This document shows, piece after piece, positions 1 to 6,170 of a DNA stretch of 6,170 bases. The stretch covers positions 9,346-15,515 of the forward strand of contig DBAZ01000028.1 in assembly GCA_002291945.1 (NCBI GenBank). The letters run 5' to 3'. Position 1 is the first letter of the stretch. Each line of letters opens with the position of its first letter. The translations under genes and the position numbers were made by a program. Under the pieces are notes generated by a model. It did no database searches, was not told the origin of the DNA, and saw only the letters and a list, made by a program, of their open reading frames with translations. Source of the stretch: Tepidimonas sp. UBA997. GTDB lineage: Bacteria; Pseudomonadota; Gammaproteobacteria; Burkholderiales; Burkholderiaceae_C.

Positions 1-9
1 GGCCTGCAC

Positions 10-1560
10 ATGATGGACGCCACCTCGCCCGCGCAGAGACTGCGCCTGATCCTCGGAGACCAGCTCAATCCGTTGCACACCTGGTTCCAGACCGCCTCCC
101 CCGAGGTGGTTTACATCCTGATGGAAATCCGTCAGGAAACGGACTATGTGCGCCACCATGCCCAGAAAGTCCTGGGCATTTTTGCCGCCATGCGGGACTT
201 TGCCCGCCAGTTGCAAGCCGCAGGCCATCGCGTTCGGTACATCACCCTGGCCGACCCCAGCAACCGGCAATCCCTCACGGCCAATCTGGACGCGTTGCTG
301 GCCCACTACCGGGCTGCCGTTCTGGAGTACCAGACACCTGATGAATGGCGGCTGGACGATCAACTGGCGCAGTGGAGCCTAACCTGCCCGGCGACCATCC
401 ACATGGTGGACACCGAGCACTTCCTGAGCGAGCGCCTGCAAGCGACCCAGTTGTTCAGAGGACGCCAGCACTGGCTGATGGAACACTTTTACCGAACCAT
501 GCGCAAACGCTACCGCATCTTGCTGGACGCGGAAGGCCAACCCGCAGGTGGGTCATGGAATTTCGACGCCGACAACCGCAAACCATGGCGCGGTGTCCCG
601 GCTGAGCCGCCAGACACACGGCCCCTGCATGACCACAGCGCCCTGTGGGCCGCCGTGCAGGCCGCAGGCGTTGCAACCATCGGCAACCCCCAGGCGGAGA
701 CCTTTCGCTGGCCCCTGAACCGGCAAGAAGCCCTGGCCCAGCTCGACGACTTCATCCGCCAAGGTCTGCCCCATTTCGGGGATTTTCAGGACGCGTTGAG
801 CCAAGGGCGAGTCCGGCTGTTCCACTCCCTGCTTTCGTTTGCACTCAACACCAAGATGCTGCACCCCCTGGAGGTGATCCAGCGTGCCGAAGCCGCCTGG
901 CGTGAGGGGCAGGCACCGTTGTCTGCCGTCGAGGGGTTCATCCGGCAGATTCTGGGCTGGCGCGAATACGTGCGCGGGGTCTATTGGGCCACGATGCCGG
1001 GCTACACCGCACAGAACAAACTGACCCACCAGCGCCCCCTGCCCGCATGGTTCTGGAGCGGCCACACCCGCATGGCCTGCATGGCCCAAGCCATCGGCCA
1101 GTCGCTGGAGCACGCGTACGCCCATCACATCCAGCGGCTGATGGTGATAGGCAACTTTGCCCTGCTCGCCGGACTCGACCCAGCCCAGGTGCACCGGTGG
1201 TACCTGGGTATCTATATCGATGCCTTCGAATGGGTCGAAGCCCCGAACACACTGGGCATGAGCCAGTTCGCCGATGGCGGCCTACTGGCCACCAAACCCT
1301 ATGTGAGCAGCGCGGCTTACCTGCAGCGCATGGGCGACCACTGCCGCCACTGTGCTTACGACGCCAAAGCGAAAACAGGTGCCCAGGCCTGCCCGTTCAA
1401 CGCGCTGTACTGGGATTTTTTGGCCCGCCATCAGGAACGATTCGGGCGCAACCCGCGCCTAGGCATGGCCTACCAACACCTCAACCAGATGTCTCCTGCC
1501 GCATGGGCCGAGTTGCGCCGCGCCGCCGCTGCGCACCTCGACCACCTCGACGACCTGTAA
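10..1560 (+). CDS. phrB: Iron-sulfur bacterial cryptochrome/photolyase (FeS-BCP), probable (6-4) photolyase, PhrB/CryB class
   Basis: Flavoprotein of the COG3046 'deoxyribodipyrimidine photolyase-related' family, 516 aa, expected to be cytosolic and to repair UV photoproducts (or act as a light sensor) with FAD, a [4Fe-4S] cluster and, in known members, a ribityllumazine antenna. An N-terminal Rossmann-like antenna half opens with LILGDQLNP (residues 13-21); the family motif WNFDADNRK is at 183-191; the helical FAD half follows. Cysteines C357, C445, C448 and C461 have exactly the spacing I recall for the cluster ligands of Agrobacterium PhrB (350/438/441/454). With the same +7 offset, W349, W397 and Y398 fall on PhrB electron-transfer residues and H373 on the lesion-site histidine, which favours (6-4) repair over CPD repair. 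The reading frame is open to the left edge and only 9 bases precede the ATG, so the start (ATG at 10, second ATG at 13) is not secured by a ribosome binding site. The N-terminus is about 8 residues longer than PhrB. The gene ends 12 bp from the convergent transporter gene. Family call is firm; lesion specificity is inference. Confidence 0.95.
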   Translation: MMDATSPAQRLRLILGDQLNPLHTWFQTASPEVVYILMEIRQETDYVRHHAQKVLGIFAAMRDFARQLQAAGHRVRYITLADPSNRQSLTANLDALLAHYRAAVLEYQTPDEWRLDDQLAQWSLTCPATIHMVDTEHFLSERLQATQLFRGRQHWLMEHFYRTMRKRYRILLDAEGQPAGGSWNFDADNRKPWRGVPAEPPDTRPLHDHSALWAAVQAAGVATIGNPQAETFRWPLNRQEALAQLDDFIRQGLPHFGDFQDALSQGRVRLFHSLLSFALNTKMLHPLEVIQRAEAAWREGQAPLSAVEGFIRQILGWREYVRGVYWATMPGYTAQNKLTHQRPLPAWFWSGHTRMACMAQAIGQSLEHAYAHHIQRLMVIGNFALLAGLDPAQVHRWYLGIYIDAFEWVEAPNTLGMSQFADGGLLATKPYVSSAAYLQRMGDHCRHCAYDAKAKTGAQACPFNALYWDFLARHQERFGRNPRLGMAYQHLNQMSPAAWAELRRAAAAHLDHLDDL

Positions 1561-1572
1561 CCCCCACCACCC

Positions 1573-2892
1573 TCAGATGGCGTCCTCATCCGTAGGGGCT
1601 AGGCCGCTTGTTTCTGGCTCAGGTGCAATCCGCACCTTGTCGATGCGACGACCGTCGAGCGTCAGCACCACGAAACGCCAGCCGCTGATCGCGACGCAAT
1701 CGCCTTGCTCCATCAGGGTGCCGCTGACGGTCTGCATCAGCCCCGCGACCGTGTTGTAGCGGTCTTTGTCTTCGTCGGGCAACGCCATGATGTCGAGTCG
1801 CGCCTTGAGTTCGTGTGACGGCATGGCCCCATCCACCAGCCAAGAGCCGTCGTCCTGCAGGGTGGCCCAGGCTTCGGCGGGCGTTTCGGGCGACAGCTCG
1901 CCGGTGATCGCCTCCAGCAGATCGAGCGGGGTCAGCAGCCCTTGCACCTCGCCGTATTCATCCACCACGAACACCATGCGCGAGGCACGCGCCCGGAACT
2001 GCTCCAGCAACTCCATGCCGCTGAGGGTTTCGGGCACGAACACGGGGGCAGCCACGTGCCGGAACCAGCCGTCGGCACGGCTTTGGGCCTGCAATTCCAG
2101 CAACCGGGCTAGATGAATCGTGCCCACCACATCGTCGAGCCCACCCCGGCAGACCGGGTACCAGGAATGCCCGCCTTGCCGCGCCTGGGTCACCGCCTCA
2201 TCGAGGCTGTTCTTGGTATCTAGCCAGTCGATGTCCGGGCGGGGCCGCATGATGCTAGCCAGCGGCCGGTCGTCGAGCAAAAACACGTTACGCACCACGC
2301 GGTGCTCCTCGGCTTCGATCACACCGGCCCCGACGCCCTGGGCCAGATGGGCCTGGATTTCCGCTTCCGTCACGTCTTGTGGCACCTGGGACGGAATGCG
2401 CAACAGCTTCAAGACCAGGTTGGTGGACGAGGTGAGCAGATACACAAAGGGGCCGGCGGCTCGCGCCAGCAGCAACAGCGGGCGCGCCATCCAGCGGGCT
2501 ATCGATTCGGGTGCGCTCTGGCCTATGCGTTTGGCCACCAGTTCACCGAACACGATGGTGATGTAAGTCACCCCCACGATCACCATGGCGGTGCCCAGCA
2601 CGGAGGCCCACCCGGCGGACACCCCCAGATCGACAAACAGCGCCGACAGGTCGTCACCAAACGCTCCTTCGCCCACGATGCCGTTGAGCAGAGCAATCGT
2701 GGTGATGCCAATCTGGATGGTGGAAAAAAACCGGGTGGGGTTCTCCAGCAGCCGGTTCAAGGCGATCGCCCCCTTGTCGCCTGCTTGCGCCAAGGCATCG
2801 ATACGGATGCGGCGGCTCGACACGACGGCAATTTCCGCCATCGAAAAAACGCCCCCCAGCAGTGTCAGAAAAGCAATCAGAAGTATGTCCAT
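1573..2892 (-). CDS. CNNM-domain/CBS-pair/CorC-HlyC membrane transporter (YtfL/PaeA-like, 'hemolysin family')
   Basis: Inner-membrane protein of 439 aa, close to the length of E. coli YtfL (PaeA, reported to export cadaverine and putrescine); other members are linked to Mg2+/Co2+ efflux. Visible order: CNNM (DUF21) membrane domain at about 1-165, with hydrophobic segments near 2-24, 59-78, 96-118 and 138-160 and the signature FSMAEIAVVSSRR (16-28); a linker with EEHRVVRNVFLLDDRP (195-210) leading into MRPRPD; a CBS pair at about 212-270 and 278-335, including VFVVDEYGEVQGLLT (307-321); and a CorC/HlyC C-terminal domain at about 345-421 (SWLVDG, YNTVAGLM, RIDKVRI). An in-frame TGA at 2907-2905 sits just upstream with no other usual start codon between, so the ATG at 2892 is the start; only a weak GGA lies before it. 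In the motif usually written GELVPKRIG the proline is replaced by A120. The substrate cannot be told from sequence. The gene diverges from apaH with 9 bp between start codons. Confidence 0.93.
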   Translation of the reverse strand: MDILLIAFLTLLGGVFSMAEIAVVSSRRIRIDALAQAGDKGAIALNRLLENPTRFFSTIQIGITTIALLNGIVGEGAFGDDLSALFVDLGVSAGWASVLGTAMVIVGVTYITIVFGELVAKRIGQSAPESIARWMARPLLLLARAAGPFVYLLTSSTNLVLKLLRIPSQVPQDVTEAEIQAHLAQGVGAGVIEAEEHRVVRNVFLLDDRPLASIMRPRPDIDWLDTKNSLDEAVTQARQGGHSWYPVCRGGLDDVVGTIHLARLLELQAQSRADGWFRHVAAPVFVPETLSGMELLEQFRARASRMVFVVDEYGEVQGLLTPLDLLEAITGELSPETPAEAWATLQDDGSWLVDGAMPSHELKARLDIMALPDEDKDRYNTVAGLMQTVSGTLMEQGDCVAISGWRFVVLTLDGRRIDKVRIAPEPETSGLAPTDEDAI

Positions 2893-2895
2893 AAT
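2890..2895 (+). promoter_or_regulatory. Candidate -10 hexamer for apaH overlapping the divergent start codon
   Basis: CATAAT matches the sigma-70 -10 consensus TATAAT at five of six positions. It overlaps the start codon of the divergent transporter gene and ends 6 bases before the apaH ATG, so transcription from it would begin at or next to the start codon. No good -35 is visible at 16-19 bp spacing and no clear Shine-Dalgarno precedes apaH. This is a weak, sequence-only prediction. Confidence 0.22.
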
Positions 2896-2901
2896 TCGTC
2901 C

Positions 2902-3738
2902 ATGTCACTGTATCTGATAGGCGATCTGCAAGGCTGCCAGCAACCGTTTCAACGCCTGCTCGACACGATAGCGTTTTCGCCCAGCCGGGATGCTCTGGTG
3001 CTGCTCGGCGATCAGGTCAACCGCGGGCCAGACTCGCTGGCCGTTCTGCGCCAACTGATGGCGCTGGGCGCGGCAGCCGACTGCTTGCTGGGCAATCATG
3101 ACCTGCATTTGCTGGCCGTGGCGCAGGGTGTGCGTCCAGCCCACCGTAGCGACACGCTCGACGGCATCCTAAACGCGCCCGACCGCGACGCTCTGCTGGA
3201 CTGGGTGCGACAGCGGCCACTGGCCTTGCAGCGCAACGGCTGGTTGCTGGTGCATGCGGGCGTGCTGCCCGCCTGGACCGCCGAGCAGACCGTGGCCCTG
3301 GCCGACGAGGTGAGCCGCTTGCTGCGCAGCAGCGACGGCCCGCAGTGGCTGCGACACATGTACGGCAACCAGCCCGACCACTGGCGCGACGACCACCCGA
3401 ACGCCGACCGCTGGCGGGTGGTGGTCAATGCCCTGACGCGGCTGCGTTTCTGCAGCGCCGATGGGGTGATGGAATTTGCCACCAAAGACGGCAGCGCCGC
3501 CGCCGCACCGGGCTTCATGCCTTGGTTCGAGGTGCCGGGCCGACGCAGCGCCGGAACACCGATCGCCTTTGGCCACTGGTCCACCCTGGGGCTGATCCAG
3601 CGGCCTGATTTGCTCGCCCTCGACACCGGCTGCGTCTGGGGTGGCTGCCTGAGTGCGGCCTGCCTCGACAGCCAGGGGCAGGTGCGTGAGGTCATACAAA
3701 TCCCTTGTCCCCAAGCACAGCGCCCGGGCAAGCGCTGA
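2902..3738 (+). CDS. apaH: Symmetrical bis(5'-nucleosyl)-tetraphosphatase (diadenosine tetraphosphatase) ApaH
   Basis: Cytosolic metallophosphatase of the PPP-like superfamily that splits Ap4A symmetrically to two ADP, lowering the dinucleoside polyphosphates that build up in stress and can cap bacterial RNA. The product is 278 aa, the usual family length. Motifs in order: YLIGDLQGC (4-12), LLGDQVNRGPDSL (34-46), LLGNHDLHLLAV (62-73), LLVHAG (115-120), YGNQPDHW (154-161), RLRFC (180-184), IAFGHWSTLG (221-230) and LDTGCVWGG (240-248). The phosphoesterase metal ligands D8, D37, N65, H118 and H225 are present; the position that is His in E. coli GDVHG is Q10, as I recall for many Pseudomonas and betaproteobacterial ApaH. 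The frame stays open for 600 bases upstream, antisense to the transporter, but homology to ApaH starts exactly at MSLYLIGD, so ATG 2902 is chosen. No convincing ribosome binding site precedes it. It is not next to ksgA/apaG as in E. coli. The stop lies 3 bp from the convergent rhlE stop. Confidence 0.96.
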   Translation: MSLYLIGDLQGCQQPFQRLLDTIAFSPSRDALVLLGDQVNRGPDSLAVLRQLMALGAAADCLLGNHDLHLLAVAQGVRPAHRSDTLDGILNAPDRDALLDWVRQRPLALQRNGWLLVHAGVLPAWTAEQTVALADEVSRLLRSSDGPQWLRHMYGNQPDHWRDDHPNADRWRVVVNALTRLRFCSADGVMEFATKDGSAAAAPGFMPWFEVPGRRSAGTPIAFGHWSTLGLIQRPDLLALDTGCVWGGCLSAACLDSQGQVREVIQIPCPQAQRPGKR

Positions 3739-3741
3739 GGA

Positions 3742-5196
3742 TCATTCGGCAGAGGTCTCGGCCGTCTGATCGGCAAGCTGCGGCAGGGGTGCCTTGAACA
3801 GAGCGGCCACCTTGCGCCGGGGCTTGATGTAGGCCGACAAGCCTTTGCTGACCGCCACCTTGGGCTGGGCTTCCCAGGTGGCTTGGGCTTCGGGCGGCAA
3901 GGACGGCGCGTAGGGCTGGTCGAAAAACGGATCGGCAGCAACCCGCAGCGCACGGGGCATGCGCTCGCGGCGCGGCTCGGCAGCCGCACGCTCGTCACGC
4001 CAGAGCCGCTGCCCGTCATTGATGCGTCCGGGAGATCCCGCCCGGCAGGGGTCGCTGTCGAGTTCAATCGGTTCGACCTCGGCCTTCTTGCCGATCAGCT
4101 TTTCGATGTCCGACAGGTTGCGTGCGTCCTTGCTGGTGACGAAGGTAATGGCCAGCCCGGAGGCACCCGCACGGCCGGTACGGCCTATGCGGTGTACGTA
4201 GTCTTCGGCGTTGAACGGGATGTCGAGGTTGAACACCGCCGGCACGTCCTTGATGTCGAGGCCGCGCGCCGCCACGTCGGTACAGACGAGCAGATCGACC
4301 TCGCCTTTTTTGAACGCATCGAGGGCTTTGAGGCGTTCGTCCTGGCTTTTGTCGCCGTGCAGGGCGGCGGCCTTGAGGCCATCGCGTTCCAGGGCACGGG
4401 CCATGCGGGCGCAACCCAGCTTGCTGTTCAAAAACACGAACGCCTGCTTGACGTCTTTTTCGCGCAGCAACTGCTTGAGCGCCTGGCGCTTGTCGTCTTC
4501 ATCGACGCGGTAAAACCGCTGTTCGATGGTCGAGGCGGTGGCGTTGGAGCGCGCCACCTCGATGGTGATCGGCTGCTGCAAGTAGCTATTGGCCAGCCGC
4601 TTGATTTCTGGCGAGAAAGTGGCGCTGAACAGCAGTGTGGTGCGCTGTTTGGGCAGGTAGCTCAGGATGCGCTGCAAGTCGGGCAGGAAGCCGATGTCGA
4701 GCATGCGGTCGGCTTCGTCGAGCACCACGTATTCGACCTGGTTGAGCACGCAGTTTTTGGCTTCGATATGGTCCAGCAGGCGCCCCGGAGTCGCCACCAG
4801 CACCTCGACGCCTTTTTTCAGTTCGGCGGTCTGGGGTTTCATGTCCATGCCGCCAAACACCACGGCACTGCGCAGTTGGGTGTATTTGGCGTACAAGGCG
4901 ATCTGCTGGGCCACCTGGTCGGCCAGTTCGCGGGTGGGCAACAACACCAAGGCCCGCACCGGGTGGCGGGCGGGCGAGGTGGAGCCGTTCTCGTGCGGCA
5001 ACATGCGCTGCAGTAAGGGCAGCGAGAAAGCCGCCGTTTTGCCGGTGCCGGTCTGGGCAGCGCCCATCACATCACGCCCTTGCAGCACCACCGGAATGGC
5101 CTGCGCCTGTATGGGCGTCATGGACGTAAACCCCATTTCGGCGATCGCACGGGCCAGGGGTTCGGCCAAGGAGAGTTCAGAAAAAGCTGGATTCAT
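3742..5196 (-). CDS. rhlE: DEAD-box ATP-dependent RNA helicase RhlE
   Basis: Cytosolic ATP-dependent RNA helicase, 484 aa; RhlE proteins act in ribosome assembly and RNA turnover and often matter in the cold. All core motifs are intact: aromatic F5 plus GF (22-23) and TPIQ (27-30) of the Q motif; AQTGTGKT (47-54, Walker A); PTREL (87-91); GG (115-116); TPGR (136-139); DEAD (160-163, Walker B); SAT (191-193); FVFLNSK (253-259); TDVAARGLD (306-314); HRIGRTGR (335-342). RecA-like domain 1 spans about 5-210 and domain 2 about 220-370. The tail (about 380-484) is a charged, low-complexity linker with Arg/Glu-rich stretches and then a conserved-looking patch, DPFFDQPY (422-429) and SKGLSAYIKPRRKVAALF (450-467), which I associate with betaproteobacterial RhlE and presume helps bind RNA. 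Start is ATG 5196: no other usual start codon is visible just upstream and the Q motif begins at once. There is no obvious Shine-Dalgarno. The gene lies 95 bp downstream of the desaturase on the same strand and converges on apaH. Confidence 0.96.
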   Translation of the reverse strand: MNPAFSELSLAEPLARAIAEMGFTSMTPIQAQAIPVVLQGRDVMGAAQTGTGKTAAFSLPLLQRMLPHENGSTSPARHPVRALVLLPTRELADQVAQQIALYAKYTQLRSAVVFGGMDMKPQTAELKKGVEVLVATPGRLLDHIEAKNCVLNQVEYVVLDEADRMLDIGFLPDLQRILSYLPKQRTTLLFSATFSPEIKRLANSYLQQPITIEVARSNATASTIEQRFYRVDEDDKRQALKQLLREKDVKQAFVFLNSKLGCARMARALERDGLKAAALHGDKSQDERLKALDAFKKGEVDLLVCTDVAARGLDIKDVPAVFNLDIPFNAEDYVHRIGRTGRAGASGLAITFVTSKDARNLSDIEKLIGKKAEVEPIELDSDPCRAGSPGRINDGQRLWRDERAAAEPRRERMPRALRVAADPFFDQPYAPSLPPEAQATWEAQPKVAVSKGLSAYIKPRRKVAALFKAPLPQLADQTAETSAE

Positions 5197-5291
5197 CGAG
5201 ACGGCTATTGTCGCATCAAGCGGTTGCTGGCGCGTGAACCGCCGATCGAATGATGCGCTGGGGCCGATACCACGTTGTCGTTAAGCGTCGC
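5197..5291. other. 95-bp intergenic spacer between the desaturase and rhlE
   Basis: This is the only real intergenic space in the window. I see no intrinsic terminator with a T-tract for the desaturase transcript, no tRNA or other RNA gene, and no small ORF with coding character. It holds one short inverted repeat (GCGGTT at 5220-5225 and AACCGC at 5237-5242, 11-base loop) and the weak -10-like element near rhlE. The lack of a terminator leaves read-through from the desaturase into rhlE possible. Confidence 0.6.
5207..5215 (-). promoter_or_regulatory. Candidate extended -10 element for rhlE
   Basis: Read on the minus strand, TGCGACAAT forms a TGn extended -10 followed by a hexamer with four of six matches to TATAAT. 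It ends 10 bases before the rhlE ATG, so the leader would be only a few bases. No good -35 is seen at normal spacing. If real, rhlE can be transcribed independently of the desaturase upstream. Weak prediction. Confidence 0.18.
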
Positions 5292-6170
5292 TCAGGCGTA
5301 AGAAGGGGCTTGCTCGCTGGTCGCACGGCCTTGGAAATCGGTCCAGCAACGGCGCGTGAAGTCGTACAACTTGCACTTGCGCGCGGTCTCGAAGTACCAG
5401 CGCCAACTGAATTGCTGAATGATGATGCGGCCCGGCAGCATGTCTTCGAGTTTCTTCTGGGCGTCCTTCAGTTTGTAGAGTGGCACGCTCATGTCCACAT
5501 GGTGGGCGGTGTGTTCCATGATGTGGTGCATCAGCCCGCCCCACCTCCAGGGGAACTGCAGATGCACCGTGGTGGACACGAACGGCGCGGCCTTGGCCCA
5601 GACGTGCTTGTCGTCGTGCCACTGCACGCTGGTATGGGTGTGATGCACATACACCACGAAGCCGATCATGGCATTCCAGAACAGGAAAGGCACCACGAAA
5701 CCCATCAGCACCAGCAGCCAGACCGACTGGCCGGTGGCCACGGCGGCCCCAACCAGACCCGCCACCCAAAGCGCTGCCGAAGCCAGCACGAACACGCCGT
5801 CCCACTTGAACTCCGGGCGGCTGGTGCCCATGTAGGTCTTGCGCGGGAAGAACATGCGCAACCACCACATTTCGATCAGGTAGTACAGCGCCGGGCCCCA
5901 GCCGCTGCGGTATATGCGTTCGAGCGCACGACGACCGGGGGAGAGGGCCTCGAACTCGGCTTTGGTCAGCGGTGCCCAGACGAAATCGACACCTTTGAGG
6001 TTGGTGTAGCCGTGATGCACCACGTTGTGCCCCACTTCCCACAAGCTGTAGGGGGTGAGAGACGGCACCATGGCGATGCGACCCAGCACACGGTTGAGGC
6101 CGCGGTGCGGGGTGTAACTCTGGTGGCAGGCGTCGTGACCGATGATGAACAGCCGCCCGATCATGAAGCC
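5292..6170 (-). CDS. Membrane fatty acid desaturase (acyl-lipid type, Delta12-like), N-terminus outside window
   Basis: Integral-membrane di-iron desaturase (PF00487) that puts a double bond into an acyl chain using O2 and an electron donor, adjusting membrane fluidity. 292 C-terminal residues are visible; the frame runs open through the right edge (Gly-Phe precede the first visible Met), and the family normally has a further N-terminal membrane region, so the true start is beyond 6170. Numbering from that Met: histidine box 1 is HDACH (10-14), box 2 HNVVHH (46-51), an extra HHTH cluster is at 174-177, and box 3 is HTAHH (218-222); all are intact. Hydrophobic segments lie near 90-106, 122-144 and 147-173, between boxes 2 and 3 as expected. 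The text NLKGVDFVWAP after box 2 and MEHTAHHVD at box 3 resemble bacterial Delta12-type desaturases, but regioselectivity (Delta9, Delta12 or other) cannot be fixed from sequence. No fused ferredoxin or cytochrome b5 domain is seen at the C-terminus. The gene precedes rhlE on the same strand. Confidence 0.92.
   Translation of the reverse strand, partial: GFMIGRLFIIGHDACHQSYTPHRGLNRVLGRIAMVPSLTPYSLWEVGHNVVHHGYTNLKGVDFVWAPLTKAEFEALSPGRRALERIYRSGWGPALYYLIEMWWLRMFFPRKTYMGTSRPEFKWDGVFVLASAALWVAGLVGAAVATGQSVWLLVLMGFVVPFLFWNAMIGFVVYVHHTHTSVQWHDDKHVWAKAAPFVSTTVHLQFPWRWGGLMHHIMEHTAHHVDMSVPLYKLKDAQKKLEDMLPGRIIIQQFSWRWYFETARKCKLYDFTRRCWTDFQGRATSEQAPSYA

Noticed and set aside
1621..1637. Hairpin AGGTGC-AATCC-GCACCT near the end of the transporter gene, as a terminator for the photolyase transcript
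   Set aside because: The stem is only 6 bp with no T-tract, and it lies in codons for the conserved KVRI stretch of the transporter, so coding constraint and chance explain it.
2302..2901. 200-codon N-terminal extension in frame with apaH
   Set aside because: It is antisense to the transporter, again with the first codon position opposite its wobble position. It is rich in Gly, Gln, His and Arg without domain character, and ApaH homology begins exactly at ATG 2902.
4010..4060. Possible local frameshift in the RhlE tail (PCRAGSPGRINDGQRLW)
   Set aside because: The stretch looks odd at first, but the GRINDG-R-W pattern and downstream DPFFDQPY and IKPRRKVAALF are what I expect from RhlE tails in this lineage, and the frame stays open to the stop.
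3096..4067. 323-codon minus-strand frame across apaH and the rhlE 3' end
   Set aside because: It spans two well-supported genes in the wrong frame, is rich in Ser, Arg and Pro as expected of a GC-rich shadow, and has no motif.
3883..5016. 377-codon open frame on the plus strand, fully antisense to rhlE
   Set aside because: Its first codon position lies opposite the rhlE wobble position, which is nearly always G or C, so stop codons are rarely formed. The translation shows no recognisable domain, while the minus strand encodes an intact helicase.
5220..5242. Inverted repeat GCGGTT/AACCGC in the spacer, as an operator or terminator
   Set aside because: A 6-bp stem with an 11-base loop is expected by chance in GC-rich DNA, has no T-tract and cannot be extended in either direction.
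5281..6042. 253-codon minus-strand frame overlapping the desaturase
   Set aside because: It is a shifted frame of the desaturase, which carries all three histidine boxes in the chosen frame; the alternative has Arg/Gly/His-rich nonsense composition.

Overview
The window is GC-rich and tightly packed, with five protein genes and no mobile element, RNA gene or CRISPR array that I can see. The protein styles (a GDLQGC-type ApaH, a RhlE with an 'IKPRRKVAALF' tail, an FeS-type photolyase, and a desaturase with HDACH/HNVVHH/HTAHH boxes) suggest a betaproteobacterium, probably Burkholderiales and possibly a Comamonadaceae relative. That placement is from memory of the families, not from a search.

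Layout, left to right: (1) 10-1560 (+), an iron-sulfur bacterial cryptochrome/photolyase of the PhrB/CryB class. (2) 1573-2892 (-), a CNNM/CBS/CorC-HlyC membrane transporter related to YtfL/PaeA. (3) 2902-3738 (+), ApaH, the symmetrical diadenosine tetraphosphatase. (4) 3742-5196 (-), the DEAD-box RNA helicase RhlE. (5) 5292-6170 (-), a membrane fatty acid desaturase whose N-terminus lies beyond the right edge.

The gaps are very small: 12 bp (convergent), 9 bp (divergent), 3 bp (convergent) and 95 bp (same strand). The convergent pairs therefore have their transcript ends inside the opposing gene. The divergent transporter/apaH pair must have its promoters inside each other's coding sequence or across the start codons. 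Only the desaturase and rhlE could share a transcript (desaturase first). Both families are often linked to cold adaptation, by membrane fluidity and by RNA unwinding, so a functional link is plausible but unproven.

I found no convincing new system; this reads as core genome with a stress-response flavour (light-driven DNA repair, alarmone hydrolysis, cold-type RNA and membrane remodelling). The points most worth checking are the exact match of the photolyase cysteine and electron-transfer residue spacing to PhrB, the 9-bp divergent promoter region with a possible leaderless apaH start, and a Pro-to-Ala change in the usually conserved E-L-V-P-K-R motif of the transporter.
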